64,000 nt of DNA from Clostridium sp. MSJ-8 (GTDB lineage Bacteria > Bacillota > Clostridia > Clostridiales > Clostridiaceae), in contig NZ_JAHLQH010000053.1 in assembly GCF_018918325.1 (NCBI RefSeq), forward strand, positions 1 through 64,000. The letters are read 5' to 3'. The notes under the pieces were generated by a model. That model saw only the letters and a program-made list of their open reading frames with translations, did no database searches and had not been told where the DNA came from. Both the position numbers and the translations under genes were made by a program. Below are positions 54,829 to 64,000 of the stretch, piece by piece. Within the stretch, counting starts at the first letter, position 1; each line of letters starts with the position of its first letter.

Positions 54829-56445
54829 TTGAAACGAAAAAGGGTACTTATAGTAATATTATTTATAGGATTAATTACAGCTATATTAGGAACAATTTGT
54901 TATAGTAAATTAAAAAAGGATACTAAGCTAGAAGAGACAATTAACATAAAAGAAGAACGTGCAAGAATAAAGGAAATTTATACAGAAGAATATCAACAAA
55001 CAGTTAGTAACAAGTTAGATAAAGAAAAAAGTATAGGAGATTTCGATGAAGAAAATATGTTCATTGTTTCTAATCCATATGGAACTAATACTTTATCACT
55101 TTATGTGTATTTCAAAACAGATGTAGCTGCAATGATATCTTATAAAGTATCTGTAGAGGATGAGGATATAGCAGATTTTGAAGCTATACCAACAGGTGAA
55201 GATACTGCTACAAATGAACATGAATTTCAAGTTATTGGACTTGTACCTAATTGTACCAATAAAGTAACATTTACAATCAAGTACAAAGACGGAAGCAAAA
55301 AAATTAGCACTTATAATTATAATCCTGGGTCAACACTTGGTGATGAAGAAACTAAACTTTCGGTGACAGAGGTTCAGAAAAATTGTGAAGAAGAATTAAG
55401 TGATGGATTATATGTTATTTTGGGAAATGACAGTGATGATTTAGATTTTATGTACTACTATGACAATAATGGTGTCTTAAGAGGTGAGATACCTATTATA
55501 GGGTATCGTAGTCATAGAATTCTGTTTCAAGATAACATGATGTATTATAGTATTTCCACTACAAAGATTGCAGCTGTTGATGGTCTAGGAAAGGTACAAA
55601 AAGTCTATGATACAGGAAAATATAAATTACATCATGATTATTCATTTGATGATGATGGCAATATTGTGGTATTAGCAACAGATACTGAAAGCGATACTGT
55701 AGAAGATAGAATTATTCGTATAGATAAGGATACAGAAGAAATAATAGATGTTTTTGATTTAGCTGAGGTATTTGGAGAATACAAAGAAAAATTTACAGAT
55801 TCAGATACAGATGATTTAGATTGGATGCATATAAATACATTACAGTGGATTGGAAATGAAACAGTAATATTAAGTTCAAGAGAGACATCCTCTATTATTA
55901 AAATCTCTAATTTATTTACAGAGCCAAAGATTGATTATATAATTGGAGAAGAAAATTTCTGGAATACAACTGGATATGAAGAACTAGTTCTTAAAAAAGA
56001 TGAAAGTAAAGGAGATTTTTCGGGAACAGGTGGACAACATACTGTTACTTATGAAGAATCTGATGAATTATCAGAAAATCAATATTATTTATATATGTTT
56101 GATAATAATTTAGGAATTAGTGAATCAAGAAGTTATGATTGGACTCAAATTGAGGGCATTGCTACATCAATAACTGAAGATTCTAATTCATATTATTATA
56201 AATATTTAGTAGATGAAAATAAAAAAACATATACATTAGTAGAGTCATTTTCAGTTCCATTTTCACCATATGTAAGTAGTGCACAAGAATATGAAGGTAA
56301 TATAATAATTGATTCAGGAATGCAAGGTATATTTGGAGAATATGATAATAATGGTAATTTATTAAGACAGTATAGTATGAAATTATCTGATCGTTTTATA
56401 TATAGAGTTTATAAATATGATTTTAAAGGAATACTGTTTAGCTAG
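54829..56445 (+). CDS. Arylsulfate sulfotransferase (ASST) family protein, membrane-anchored
   Basis: The 538-aa protein has an N-terminal membrane anchor (LIVILFIGLITAILGTICYS, about 7-26), then a beta-propeller body. It has the ASST hallmarks: HHDYSFDDDGNIVVLATD near 265-282, LDWMHINTLQWIGNETVILS near 327-346 and GTGGQHTVTYEES near 400-412. ASST transfers sulfate between phenolic compounds by a sulfohistidine intermediate, with no PAPS needed. Three His-containing motifs are conserved in position, so activity is plausible. The TTG start follows GAGGATGTGA. Confidence 0.85.
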   Translation: MKRKRVLIVILFIGLITAILGTICYSKLKKDTKLEETINIKEERARIKEIYTEEYQQTVSNKLDKEKSIGDFDEENMFIVSNPYGTNTLSLYVYFKTDVAAMISYKVSVEDEDIADFEAIPTGEDTATNEHEFQVIGLVPNCTNKVTFTIKYKDGSKKISTYNYNPGSTLGDEETKLSVTEVQKNCEEELSDGLYVILGNDSDDLDFMYYYDNNGVLRGEIPIIGYRSHRILFQDNMMYYSISTTKIAAVDGLGKVQKVYDTGKYKLHHDYSFDDDGNIVVLATDTESDTVEDRIIRIDKDTEEIIDVFDLAEVFGEYKEKFTDSDTDDLDWMHINTLQWIGNETVILSSRETSSIIKISNLFTEPKIDYIIGEENFWNTTGYEELVLKKDESKGDFSGTGGQHTVTYEESDELSENQYYLYMFDNNLGISESRSYDWTQIEGIATSITEDSNSYYYKYLVDENKKTYTLVESFSVPFSPYVSSAQEYEGNIIIDSGMQGIFGEYDNNGNLLRQYSMKLSDRFIYRVYKYDFKGILFS

Positions 56446-56450
56446 TTTAG

Positions 56451-56497
56451 AAAAAATATTTTATAATCTTTAATTTAAAGATTATAAAATATTTTTT
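56451..56497 (+). terminator. Long intrinsic terminator after the ASST gene
   Basis: A nearly perfect palindrome of about 23 bp per arm (56451-56473 with 56475-56497) includes ATAATCTTTAA/TTAAAGATTAT and ends in six T residues. Confidence 0.85.
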
Positions 56498-56587
56498 AAC
56501 GTATAGGAAAGTTTATAGAATTCAAAACTGTGGATAAGTAGCTTAAACCTAGCATTTATTTTAAATATTAATAAAAATAGAAAAATA

Positions 56588-56616
56588 TTGACATAATATA
56601 AGAACTGAGGTATAAC
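56588..56616 (+). promoter_or_regulatory. Promoter of the Rrf2-family gene
   Basis: TTGACA (56588-56593) and TATAAC (56611-56616) are separated by 17 bases. The sequence overlapping the -10 (ACTGAGGTATAACTTAA) is AT-rich and could be a site for autoregulation. Confidence 0.75.
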
Positions 56617-56721
56617 TTAAACATAGTATTTTAGTAGGAAAACAGTAAAATATAATAATATTGCTTGAAATTCCAATTAATATATACATTTTATATAATA
56701 TACACAGGCGGTGAGAGTAGA

Positions 56722-57159
56722 ATGAAGATATCAACTAAGGGGAGATATGCTTTAAGACTAATGCTAGATTTAGCAGAAGGAAATCCAGATGAATATATCA
56801 AAATAAAAGATATATCGAAGAGACAAGGAATATCAGATAAATATTTGGAACAAATTGTAACTGTACTAAGTAGAGCGGGATATGTTAGAAGCGTTAGAGG
56901 GGCAAATGGTGGATATAAACTTGCCAAAGATCCTAAGGATTATACAGTTGGGATGATTTTAAGATTAACAGAAGGAAGCTTAGCACCTGTTGATTGTTTG
57001 AAGTATGATGACAATGATTGTAGTAGATTTGATACTTGTGCAACAGTAGAAGTGTGGAGAAAGATGGATGAAGCTATATCTAATGTTATAGATAGCTATA
57101 CACTTGAAGATTTGGTTAGTATTCAAAAGAACAAAGAAAAACTAAAAATAGTAAAGTAA
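56722..57159 (+). CDS. Rrf2-family transcriptional regulator (IscR-like Cys set)
   Basis: The 145-aa regulator has a winged helix (MKISTKGRYALRLMLDLAEG at 1-20, then KDISKRQGISDKYLEQIVTV and VRGANGGYKLAKDP). A three-cysteine stretch, CLKYDDNDCSRFDTC (about 91-105), is the ligand pattern that holds an [Fe-S] cluster in IscR-type proteins. CymR-type sulfur regulators usually lack it. ATG 56722 follows a GGCGGTGAGAG site; an upstream ATG at 56665 lacks one. No iscS/iscU genes are adjacent, so its target is not visible here. Confidence 0.9.
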   Translation: MKISTKGRYALRLMLDLAEGNPDEYIKIKDISKRQGISDKYLEQIVTVLSRAGYVRSVRGANGGYKLAKDPKDYTVGMILRLTEGSLAPVDCLKYDDNDCSRFDTCATVEVWRKMDEAISNVIDSYTLEDLVSIQKNKEKLKIVK

Positions 57160-57184
57160 TTGTATAATTATTATGTTAAAGTAG

Positions 57185-57221
57185 AAGTTACTAAGATAAC
57201 ATTATCTTAGTAACTTTTTTA
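57185..57221 (+). terminator. Intrinsic terminator after the Rrf2 gene
   Basis: AAGTTACTAAGATAA (57185-57199) pairs perfectly with TTATCTTAGTAACTT (57202-57216), followed by T residues. Confidence 0.88.
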
Positions 57222-57358
57222 CTCTTTAGGAAATTATATTTTGTTTGTAGTTGATAGATATAGAGATAAATAATGTTAGAGCATACTACCTAGTATCATT
57301 CTATTTTAATTTTATTCTTTCAGTGGTATAGTATAATGTGAATAAGTAGGTGGAAATG

Positions 57359-60046
57359 ATGAAAAAACTAAAATTAATAATTATATTTATAGTAATTATA
57401 ATATTACTTACTATTGGAGCTTTTTTTGGTATTAAAATATTTCAAAATAATGATGAAAAAGTTACATTAAGGACTAAAAATGATTGTGTTACTGTTAATG
57501 TTGATGAATATATGAATAAAGACAAATTTTTAAAATCTATTAAGATAATAGAGAAAGATCAAAAAGGAAAAGAAAAGGAATTTACCTTAGAGGATTGTGA
57601 TATAGATTTTGAATCATATGGATGGATTACTGTAAATAATAATAAATTGTGCATTAATAAGAAAGGCATACATAAGTTAAGGGCAACAAAAGATGGAGGT
57701 TTTGTAGAAGTAATATTTTTATCGAAAAAATTGTCTGAAAAAAATTATGTAATATATGAAGAAAATTTTGATGAAGTGCAAGAGGGGTTATTACCAAACG
57801 GGTGGAGTAAGTTTAAAAATACTATGACATATAGTGCTTATGTATCTAATGGAGAATTTATACTAAATAGTTTGGGATTAAATGAGGCAAAAGGAATATC
57901 TCTTCCTAGTTATTTAAGTTATTTTAGTAATTATTCTATAACAGCTGATGTGACTATGGAGGAAGCTGATGAAGGTTCTAAATGGTTTGGAGTTATGTTT
58001 AGAGTTAAGGATTTTTATAAAAAACAATATTATCAAATGACTGTTAGGAAAGATTTGTCGCTAAATAATGGTATTGAATTTGCTTCTTGTTCAAAAGATA
58101 AATGGAATATAATTGATTATGATTCTTATAATATGAAACTTGATAATGATAAAAAGCATAAAATAACAATAAAAGCTTATAATAATTGCATTCAAGAGTA
58201 TATTGATGGAGAACTTATCATTAATTATAATAATGCACAAGTTTATAATAAAGGTGGAATAGGAATTCAATGTAAAGGTGCAAAGATAAAATTAGATAAT
58301 ATAAAGGTTATATATCAAGGAGAAAAATTATCTAAAAAAGATTCTGATAAATATGTAGATGTTCAAGAAATAACAGATAAGATAAGTACTGCACCAACAA
58401 GTTGTATAGAAGTTAAGCATAAAGAAGATATGGAAATATTGATAGAAGACTTACTTCCAGCTAACATATTAGCTAATATAAATAATAATTGTAAAGTTGT
58501 TGATGAAGATGGAAATGAAATATATACATTAGATGAATTTTTTAACGCTATATCAAATAAGATAATTCCAGTTTTATCAATTAATGATATGGGGGCAGCA
58601 CAAGCTGTTATAAATTATTTACAGGAAAATAAAATAACTGATGTTACAATAATGTCTGAAGATTCTAATATAATTAAATATATTAGAGATGAGTATCCTA
58701 TTATAAGAGGTATGCTTAAAATTAATGACAGCCAAAAATTATCTCAAGCTAGAAGAAAAGAGATATTGATGAATGCAAATGAATGTAATGCAAAAATTAT
58801 ATATTTTAATGAAGAAGTATTAGATAAAGATACAGTTACATATTTTCAAAAAAGATTAGCTACTGTATGGGTGAATACTACAAATGATGCGACATTAGAA
58901 GATGATATATATAAACTTATTAGCATTGGAGTAAATGGAATTAAAACATGTGATTTTAATACATTAGTAAAGTGTTATAACAATTATGATGAAGATACAT
59001 TGGTTAGAACACCATTTATAATAGGTCATAGAGGAATTCCGTCTATTGCTCCTGAAAATACATTAGATAGTTTTAGATTAGCATATGAAAATGGTGCAGA
59101 TATAATCGAAAGCGATGTGTATATAACAAGAGATAATCAAATAGTTATAATGCATGATGATACATTAACTAGAACTACTGATGGAACTGGGTATGTAGAA
59201 AATTATACACTAGCAGAACTTAGGAAGCTTAATGCTAATATGCAGTTTATAGATCAATATCCTAAAGAAAAAATTCCTACATTAAAGGAGTATCTTGAGG
59301 AATTTAAAGATAAAGACGTAGTTCATTTCATTGAAATTAAAAGTGAAAGACCAGAAATAATAATAAAATTAAAGCAAATGATAAAAGAAGAAGGAATGGA
59401 AGATCAAGTTGTTCTAATATCTTTTGATAAAACTCAACTACAGAGAGTTAATAAATTAATGCCGTGGGCTTCAGTTGGAATATTAAGTCGTATACTTGCA
59501 AGTACTGACATAGGGCAATCATTATACTATATATTTACTACAACTCAAGCTATAAGTTCTACATTTAATCCTAGTTTTAGTTGTATGAACTCAGAAACAT
59601 TAGAAGCATTAAAACATAGAGGAATGACTGTATGGCCATGGACATATAATAACTATGCGGATTTTAAAAAACATTTTAAAATGGGTATATATGGAATGAC
59701 CACTAATTATTCTAATTGGGCAAAGGATTTTATAAGATATGTGCCAATTACAGATAAAGAAATAGATATAAATGTATGGGAAGAAAAGAAAATAGATGCT
59801 AAAGGAATTAATTATTTAGGTGAGAGTGTAAATATTGATTATGATATAATTCCAATACAGAAAAAGAATACTATATTGATTGATGGAAATGTTATAACTG
59901 GATATAGTAAAGGTGATATAAGGGTTATGATAAGAGCTAAAGTTAAATTTGATAAGAAGTATGATTCTCATGATGCAAAAGAAGATAATTTTTATTATAT
60001 ATATAGTGAACCTATTATTATTCATGTTCATGATAATCAAAATTAA
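57359..60046 (+). CDS. Membrane-anchored multidomain glycerophosphodiester phosphodiesterase
   Basis: The 895-aa protein starts with a membrane helix (about 4-24, LKLIIIFIVIIILLTIGAFF), then a beta-rich part and a LamG/concanavalin-like domain (about 140-320, EGLLPNGWSKFKN to GGIGIQCKGAKIKLDNIK). A region at about 345-545 reads like a degenerate GDPD barrel. The active GDPD domain starts IIGHRGIPSIAPENTLDSF near 555, with ADIIESDVYITRDN and VIMHDDTLTRTTDGTG, holding the HRG, ExD and H catalytic set. A final about 90 residues are beta-like. It would hydrolyse glycerophosphodiesters outside the membrane. The start is the second of two adjacent ATGs, chosen for spacing to AGGTGG. Confidence 0.87.
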   Translation: MKKLKLIIIFIVIIILLTIGAFFGIKIFQNNDEKVTLRTKNDCVTVNVDEYMNKDKFLKSIKIIEKDQKGKEKEFTLEDCDIDFESYGWITVNNNKLCINKKGIHKLRATKDGGFVEVIFLSKKLSEKNYVIYEENFDEVQEGLLPNGWSKFKNTMTYSAYVSNGEFILNSLGLNEAKGISLPSYLSYFSNYSITADVTMEEADEGSKWFGVMFRVKDFYKKQYYQMTVRKDLSLNNGIEFASCSKDKWNIIDYDSYNMKLDNDKKHKITIKAYNNCIQEYIDGELIINYNNAQVYNKGGIGIQCKGAKIKLDNIKVIYQGEKLSKKDSDKYVDVQEITDKISTAPTSCIEVKHKEDMEILIEDLLPANILANINNNCKVVDEDGNEIYTLDEFFNAISNKIIPVLSINDMGAAQAVINYLQENKITDVTIMSEDSNIIKYIRDEYPIIRGMLKINDSQKLSQARRKEILMNANECNAKIIYFNEEVLDKDTVTYFQKRLATVWVNTTNDATLEDDIYKLISIGVNGIKTCDFNTLVKCYNNYDEDTLVRTPFIIGHRGIPSIAPENTLDSFRLAYENGADIIESDVYITRDNQIVIMHDDTLTRTTDGTGYVENYTLAELRKLNANMQFIDQYPKEKIPTLKEYLEEFKDKDVVHFIEIKSERPEIIIKLKQMIKEEGMEDQVVLISFDKTQLQRVNKLMPWASVGILSRILASTDIGQSLYYIFTTTQAISSTFNPSFSCMNSETLEALKHRGMTVWPWTYNNYADFKKHFKMGIYGMTTNYSNWAKDFIRYVPITDKEIDINVWEEKKIDAKGINYLGESVNIDYDIIPIQKKNTILIDGNVITGYSKGDIRVMIRAKVKFDKKYDSHDAKEDNFYYIYSEPIIIHVHDNQN

Positions 60047-60153
60047 AAAAGATTTAATAAGCTTGTTTTAAAAAAGTATTGCAATAATTTAATAAAATAA
60101 ATATTATAATTATAGTTCAATACGTATATACAATAAAGATAAGGAGACAATTG

Positions 60154-61296
60154 ATGAAAGATAGATATTATTATGAAAAAGAGATAGAAAGATGTTATTT
60201 TGAATACATTGAAGAACAATTTATAAAGGTAAAAGAAGATATAGACTACACATCAATTAGAGAATTAGTATCAACATTAAAAAAAGAAATAATAATAGAT
60301 ATGTGTAAGCAACTAGAAATAAAGGGATATTCAAAATTAACAAAAGACAAACTTATAGACTTTTTAGTTGATGGAATATGTAATAATAAAGAAAAAATAC
60401 TAAAGAGATTATCATATAAGGAATTATTATTTTTAGATGATATTATCAAATATGAAAAAAATAAATTTGAATTTGACTTGGAAAAATTATCTGTAATTGG
60501 CTCATTAGCATCGCTTGGAATAGTGTATAGGATAAAAGATAAAGATAATAAATATATTGTAGTGCCTAATGAATTAAAATCAGCTATAAAAAATATATTG
60601 CAAGATAAAGAATATATTGAATATATTAGAGAAGTATCTGAGGGTACTTATTATTTAGATGGTTTAATGGCTCATTATGGTGTTATATCTGGTAGTGATA
60701 TATATAAAATATTAGATGAAGTAAAGCCTAAGGTATTAAAAGAAGGATATATGGAATTCTATTGTGATTATATATTTAGAAGTTATGAAGTTTTTACAGA
60801 TGCAGGATATTTAATACATCCTTATGCATTTGCACCAGAAGATATTATAAGTGAGATTCATGTGAGAAAGAATATAAATTATGATTTTAATAATATTGAT
60901 TATTTTGTATCTTTAGGAAAAGATTATTCGTTTGAATATAGAGAGAAAGTTACAGATGTATCTAGACTTCTTAAAGCTAAAAATGTAGATGACGATAGAA
61001 TATGTAATATAATTAAGAAATTAGTTTATTATATTAAGAATGATATGGGTGCTATGTCATTAGTTGAGATGTTACAAAATAACAATATAGAGATAGGGGA
61101 ATCGGAAGATGAACTAGTAAATGCTATTGCTGGTGTAATTAATAATACACCTATGTGGATATTAAAAGGATTAACTAGCATTGAATTGGATCGAATGAGA
61201 AAGACAACAATAGTTAAAGAAAAGACTCCAGGTAGAAATGAACCATGTCCATGTGGAAGTGGCAAGAAATATAAAAAATGTTGTGGTAAAAATTAA
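60154..61296 (+). CDS. SEC-C metal-binding motif protein, otherwise uncharacterised
   Basis: The 380-aa protein has a C-terminal SEC-C motif, [20 protein letters not shown] (residues about 361-380), a zinc-binding tail first known from SecA. The rest is charged and helical; a segment at about 35-75 ([20 protein letters not shown]) resembles a SAP/Rho-N-like helix-extended loop. No membrane helix is seen. I do not recognise a function; SEC-C tails often occur on proteins that meet ribosomes or other partners. ATG 60154 lies 7 bases after AAGGAG. Confidence 0.8.
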   Translation: MKDRYYYEKEIERCYFEYIEEQFIKVKEDIDYTSIRELVSTLKKEIIIDMCKQLEIKGYSKLTKDKLIDFLVDGICNNKEKILKRLSYKELLFLDDIIKYEKNKFEFDLEKLSVIGSLASLGIVYRIKDKDNKYIVVPNELKSAIKNILQDKEYIEYIREVSEGTYYLDGLMAHYGVISGSDIYKILDEVKPKVLKEGYMEFYCDYIFRSYEVFTDAGYLIHPYAFAPEDIISEIHVRKNINYDFNNIDYFVSLGKDYSFEYREKVTDVSRLLKAKNVDDDRICNIIKKLVYYIKNDMGAMSLVEMLQNNNIEIGESEDELVNAIAGVINNTPMWILKGLTSIELDRMRKTTIVKEKTPGRNEPCPCGSGKKYKKCCGKN

Positions 61297-61323
61297 ATAG
61301 TATAAAAAAACATATAAAAAAGC

Positions 61324-61361
61324 AATCTATTCTTTTCTACAAGGATAGATTCTTTTTTTTA
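61324..61361 (+). terminator. Intrinsic terminator after the SEC-C gene
   Basis: AATCTATTC (61324-61332) pairs with GGATAGATT (61343-61351) with one G-U, followed by C and eight T residues. Confidence 0.85.
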
Positions 61362-61741
61362 CATTTATACAATAAAATATTTAACGTGAATATCAAATTT
61401 CTCTAAAAATAGTCTATAAAATTAGAATTCAAAAAAAATAAACAAAATTAAGTCGAATGTGAAGGAAATGTGAATTGAAAAAGAAGAGGAAATATATTTT
61501 TTTTTGAAAACATTTTTAGAAATAAACTTGTAAGAATGTTGGATAATTAAGGGATAGAACATAATGAAGTTATAGAATGATTTAAAAAGAAAAAAGTTTA
61601 CAGTAAGAAATTGTAAAGAAATTATTGAAAAAATATGAATATGATGTTAATATATTTATATAAAATAAATAAGGGAAAATATTCTATGAAATAATATATT
61701 TGGATTTATATAATAACTAATTTTTGAAAGGGGAATTTAGA
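61362..61741 (+). other. 380-base AT-rich intergenic region upstream of the surface-protein gene
   Basis: No convincing ORF, riboswitch consensus or tRNA was seen. The sequence is very A-rich, with several T/A runs. AAAGGGG at 61727-61733 is the ribosome binding site of the following gene. A long untranslated leader is possible, but no promoter hexamer pair stands out with confidence. Confidence 0.5.
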
Positions 61742-64000
61742 ATGGGCAAGAAATCTGAAGGTATAAAAAAAGAATGTAGCAGAGCCAAATTATATGTTGG
61801 TATATTTTTATCTGTTATGCTTATTGCTATGTTAGCTATAGAATTTATTCCAAGGGGTGTAGTTGCACATAGTGAAAGTACAATAGTTAAAGATGATAGT
61901 GGTAAAGAGATGTTTACTGTTCCGGCAACATTTTATGATTATAGAAGCGATAGTGAATTATATAGTAGTGATGGAAAGATAAATAATTGTGAGAATGATA
62001 AATTTGATCATTATGCATTTGAGGAGTTTAATGAATATATTGCTGATTATTATAAGAATAATAATATGAGTGTTCCATTATATTTTGGGGATTTTTGCAA
62101 TTATGATGAAGATAATAAAGGTGCCGACTTAACAAAAGGAGTACCAGGTTCAGCAACTTATGATTTTAAGTGGGTAGCCAATAGAGCTAATAGAAATGAT
62201 TATTCAGCAGCTGTTGCAGGATTAGTTGATAGTAACTTAACTAATGGAAATATATCTAAAGATGGCGTTGCATTACCATATTTTAATGAAGAATATTTAA
62301 CATCAACTAAGGTAAATGGTCGTTCAATAGGTACTGCTGTAACATCAGTAATGCCATTTAGATTAACAGAAGATAATGGTGTTCAATATTATGAATTTAA
62401 CAGTAATGGTGGGAAAGATAACATATGGTTTGATAATGGACAATTAAAATATTCAAGTAATGCTGATAAACATGGCGTATGGAATGCTATATATGCAATG
62501 ACTGGACAAGGAAAGGCTCAAGGAGTAACAGATGGTATTGGTTTCTTCCCATTTAATAATAGAGAAGTAGAAGGAACTAATGATGATAGAAGTTTATTGA
62601 ATTTTGGATTTGGGGTAAAGATGGATATAAACTTCAAAGTTCCTAGAGGTGGAGTTGTAAAAGATAACAATGGCAATAGTCAAGATGTAGTATTTGATTT
62701 TGAAGGTGATGACGATGTTTGGGTATTCGTTGATGGTAAGCTTGTACTAGACCTTGGAGGTCAACATAAAGGTAGTAAAGGTAGTATTAATTTCAATAGT
62801 AACAAACTATATAGTATTGCAAATTCTGTAATTACTAATGTAAATGATGACTTAAATCAAGGTGCTACTTATAATAAACAAGTTAGTTTATCAGATTTAG
62901 GATTAGATTTTACTGATCCTACTGAAGAACATAAAATAACAATGTATTATATGGAACGTGGTATGATTGAGTCTAATATGAAGGTTAAATTTAACTTTAT
63001 TAACACAGATACATTAGCATTAGAGAAGAATGTTGATACATCAAATGTTAATAGTGCATTAGTAAACGAAGTAAAAGATATAGCTTCAAATGATGACTTT
63101 GATTTTACTATAGAAAAGAAAGAAGGTAGTGAATTAAAGCCTGTTGCTAACAAAAATTATATTATGAGTGGAAGTGAAAACTCTGATAATTTAATAACAG
63201 ATGCTAATGGTAAGCTTACATTAAAGGATGGGCAACAAGCAGAATTTATAGCAGAGTTTAAGAAAAATGATATTTTAAGAATTTGTGAGGGGGACAATGA
63301 TAAATATACAACTAATGCAGTTATATATAGTGGTGATAATGTAATAAAAACAATAGATGGTAAAGATACAGGAGAATTTACATTCTCAACAGATAATGCT
63401 AGGGATGTATTTAAGAAGATAATATATACAAACAAAATAAATACTGGATCAATAAATATTAATAAGAAACTTTCACAATATGCAGAAGATAATATTAATG
63501 GTTCAGGTGATGTGGTCTTCTCTTTCCAAGTTAAGCTTAAAAATATTTGGGGAAATAACAATGGAAGTGAGTATACAGCTTATCCAGTTAAATATACAGT
63601 GGGTGGAAAGACTAAGACTGCAAAAGATGGAATAGTAAAGATTAAAGCAGGTGAAACAGCAAGTATTACAGGAATTCCAGTTGGTACAAGCTATACAATA
63701 GAAGAAATAAATATACCAGAAGGATATGAACTTGCAGAAAGTAATAATACTGAAGGAACTGTAACAGCAGATAGTAGTAGTAAGAATGTAATGTTTTTAA
63801 ATGGAACTACTAAATACAACCTAATATTACAGAAAACTATAGACAATAAATACTATAAATCAGATGATAAATTTAGTAACAATGAAACATACGAAGATTT
63901 AACTAGTTGTAATCAAAGTTTCTTGTTTACTATTAACCAATATGATTTAAGCGGTAATTATGTAAAGACATTCTATGAAGTAATAAGCTTCGATAAGAAT
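61742..64000 (+). CDS. Fibro-slime domain surface protein with SpaA/Cna_B-like repeats (3' end outside window)
   Basis: From ATG 61742 (AAAGGGG 8 bases upstream) the frame stays open for all 753 codons to the window edge. A membrane/signal helix spans about 19-41 (YVGIFLSVMLIAMLAIEF). A fibro-slime (PA14-like) domain ends with the hallmark GDDDVWVFVDGKLVLDLGG near 321-339 and HKITMYYMERGMIESNM near 397-413. After this come beta repeats of the SpaA/Cna_B type (SINIKKLSQ-like NKKLSQYAEDNINGSGDVVF near 577, and ITGIPVGTSYTIEEINIPEG near 640). I infer an exported adhesin or pilus/matrix-like protein. The sorting signal would be beyond the window. Confidence 0.85.
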   Translation, partial: MGKKSEGIKKECSRAKLYVGIFLSVMLIAMLAIEFIPRGVVAHSESTIVKDDSGKEMFTVPATFYDYRSDSELYSSDGKINNCENDKFDHYAFEEFNEYIADYYKNNNMSVPLYFGDFCNYDEDNKGADLTKGVPGSATYDFKWVANRANRNDYSAAVAGLVDSNLTNGNISKDGVALPYFNEEYLTSTKVNGRSIGTAVTSVMPFRLTEDNGVQYYEFNSNGGKDNIWFDNGQLKYSSNADKHGVWNAIYAMTGQGKAQGVTDGIGFFPFNNREVEGTNDDRSLLNFGFGVKMDINFKVPRGGVVKDNNGNSQDVVFDFEGDDDVWVFVDGKLVLDLGGQHKGSKGSINFNSNKLYSIANSVITNVNDDLNQGATYNKQVSLSDLGLDFTDPTEEHKITMYYMERGMIESNMKVKFNFINTDTLALEKNVDTSNVNSALVNEVKDIASNDDFDFTIEKKEGSELKPVANKNYIMSGSENSDNLITDANGKLTLKDGQQAEFIAEFKKNDILRICEGDNDKYTTNAVIYSGDNVIKTIDGKDTGEFTFSTDNARDVFKKIIYTNKINTGSININKKLSQYAEDNINGSGDVVFSFQVKLKNIWGNNNGSEYTAYPVKYTVGGKTKTAKDGIVKIKAGETASITGIPVGTSYTIEEINIPEGYELAESNNTEGTVTADSSSKNVMFLNGTTKYNLILQKTIDNKYYKSDDKFSNNETYEDLTSCNQSFLFTINQYDLSGNYVKTFYEVISFDKN

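Noticed and set aside
61362-61741. c-di-GMP or other riboswitch upstream of the surface-protein gene
   Set aside because: Such switches are common before clostridial adhesins, but no conserved core or terminator/antiterminator pair was seen in this A-rich leader.

Overview
The window is AT-rich, mostly plus-strand Firmicute chromosome and looks like a Clostridium or close relative. The pointers are AGA-dominated arginine codons, strong GGAGG-type ribosome binding sites, a cysteine T-box, a cggR-gap-pgk-tpi operon with a CggR-type operator, a mre/mrdA/min/rodA block followed by a SpoIVFA/SpoIVFB-like pair, and the TIGR03960/TIGR03936/rng trio. No rRNA, tRNA, CRISPR array, transposase or phage gene was seen.

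Layout. 0-4.9 kb: a minus-strand gene cut by the window edge, a GNAT acetyltransferase remnant, then a four-gene glycan-type cluster (DegT aminotransferase, ABC exporter, GT2 glycosyltransferase, WbqC-like). 5-8.5 kb: a YgiQ-type radical SAM protein and a PRC/MgtE_N/CBS protein whose leader holds a small ORF and two mutually exclusive hairpins. 8.5-10.5 kb: Cys T-box, cysK, cysE. 10.5-15.9 kb: a structured 71-nt element (copy A), a Vat/CatB-like acetyltransferase behind a leader peptide and SD-overlapping hairpin, plsC-nth, a GntR regulator, a short manA and an ArsB/NhaD-type permease. 16-26 kb: ddl, gshF, a two-component system, a GH25 lysozyme, a VanW protein, trmL and degV. 26-30.4 kb: cggR-gap-pgk-tpiA. 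30.5-42.5 kb: SPOR protein, maf, mreBCD, mrdA, minCDE, rodA, degenerate LytM protein, M50 protease, and a 77-aa protein. 42.5-50.5 kb: a radical-SAM RiPP cluster. 50.7-54.7 kb: TIGR03960, TIGR03936, rng. 54.8-64 kb: arylsulfate sulfotransferase, Rrf2 regulator, a large membrane-anchored glycerophosphodiesterase, a SEC-C protein, and the start of a large fibro-slime/SpaA-like surface protein.

The most unusual system is the RiPP cluster. Two tandem genes, both too short for ordinary ORF calling, encode the same 48-aa Cys-rich peptide and differ only by eight synonymous changes. A strong promoter drives them, and a 13-bp hairpin separates them from four radical SAM/SPASM enzymes and a C39-peptidase ABC exporter. 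Two of the enzymes are tandem paralogues. The fourth carries a C-terminal domain that reads as a catalytically dead C39-like domain, possibly a leader-peptide binder. The cluster seems to have been inserted into a normally contiguous clostridial morphogenesis block.

Several cis-regulatory elements can be read directly. These are the Cys T-box, the tandem CggR operator, an antibiotic-resistance-style leader upstream of the Vat-like gene, a ribosome-dependent switch upstream of the MgtE_N protein, and a 71-nt pseudoknot-capable element present twice (83% identical) with a compensatory base change. Sulfur metabolism recurs: T-box-controlled cysteine synthesis, bifunctional glutathione synthesis, and an Rrf2 regulator with three cysteines.
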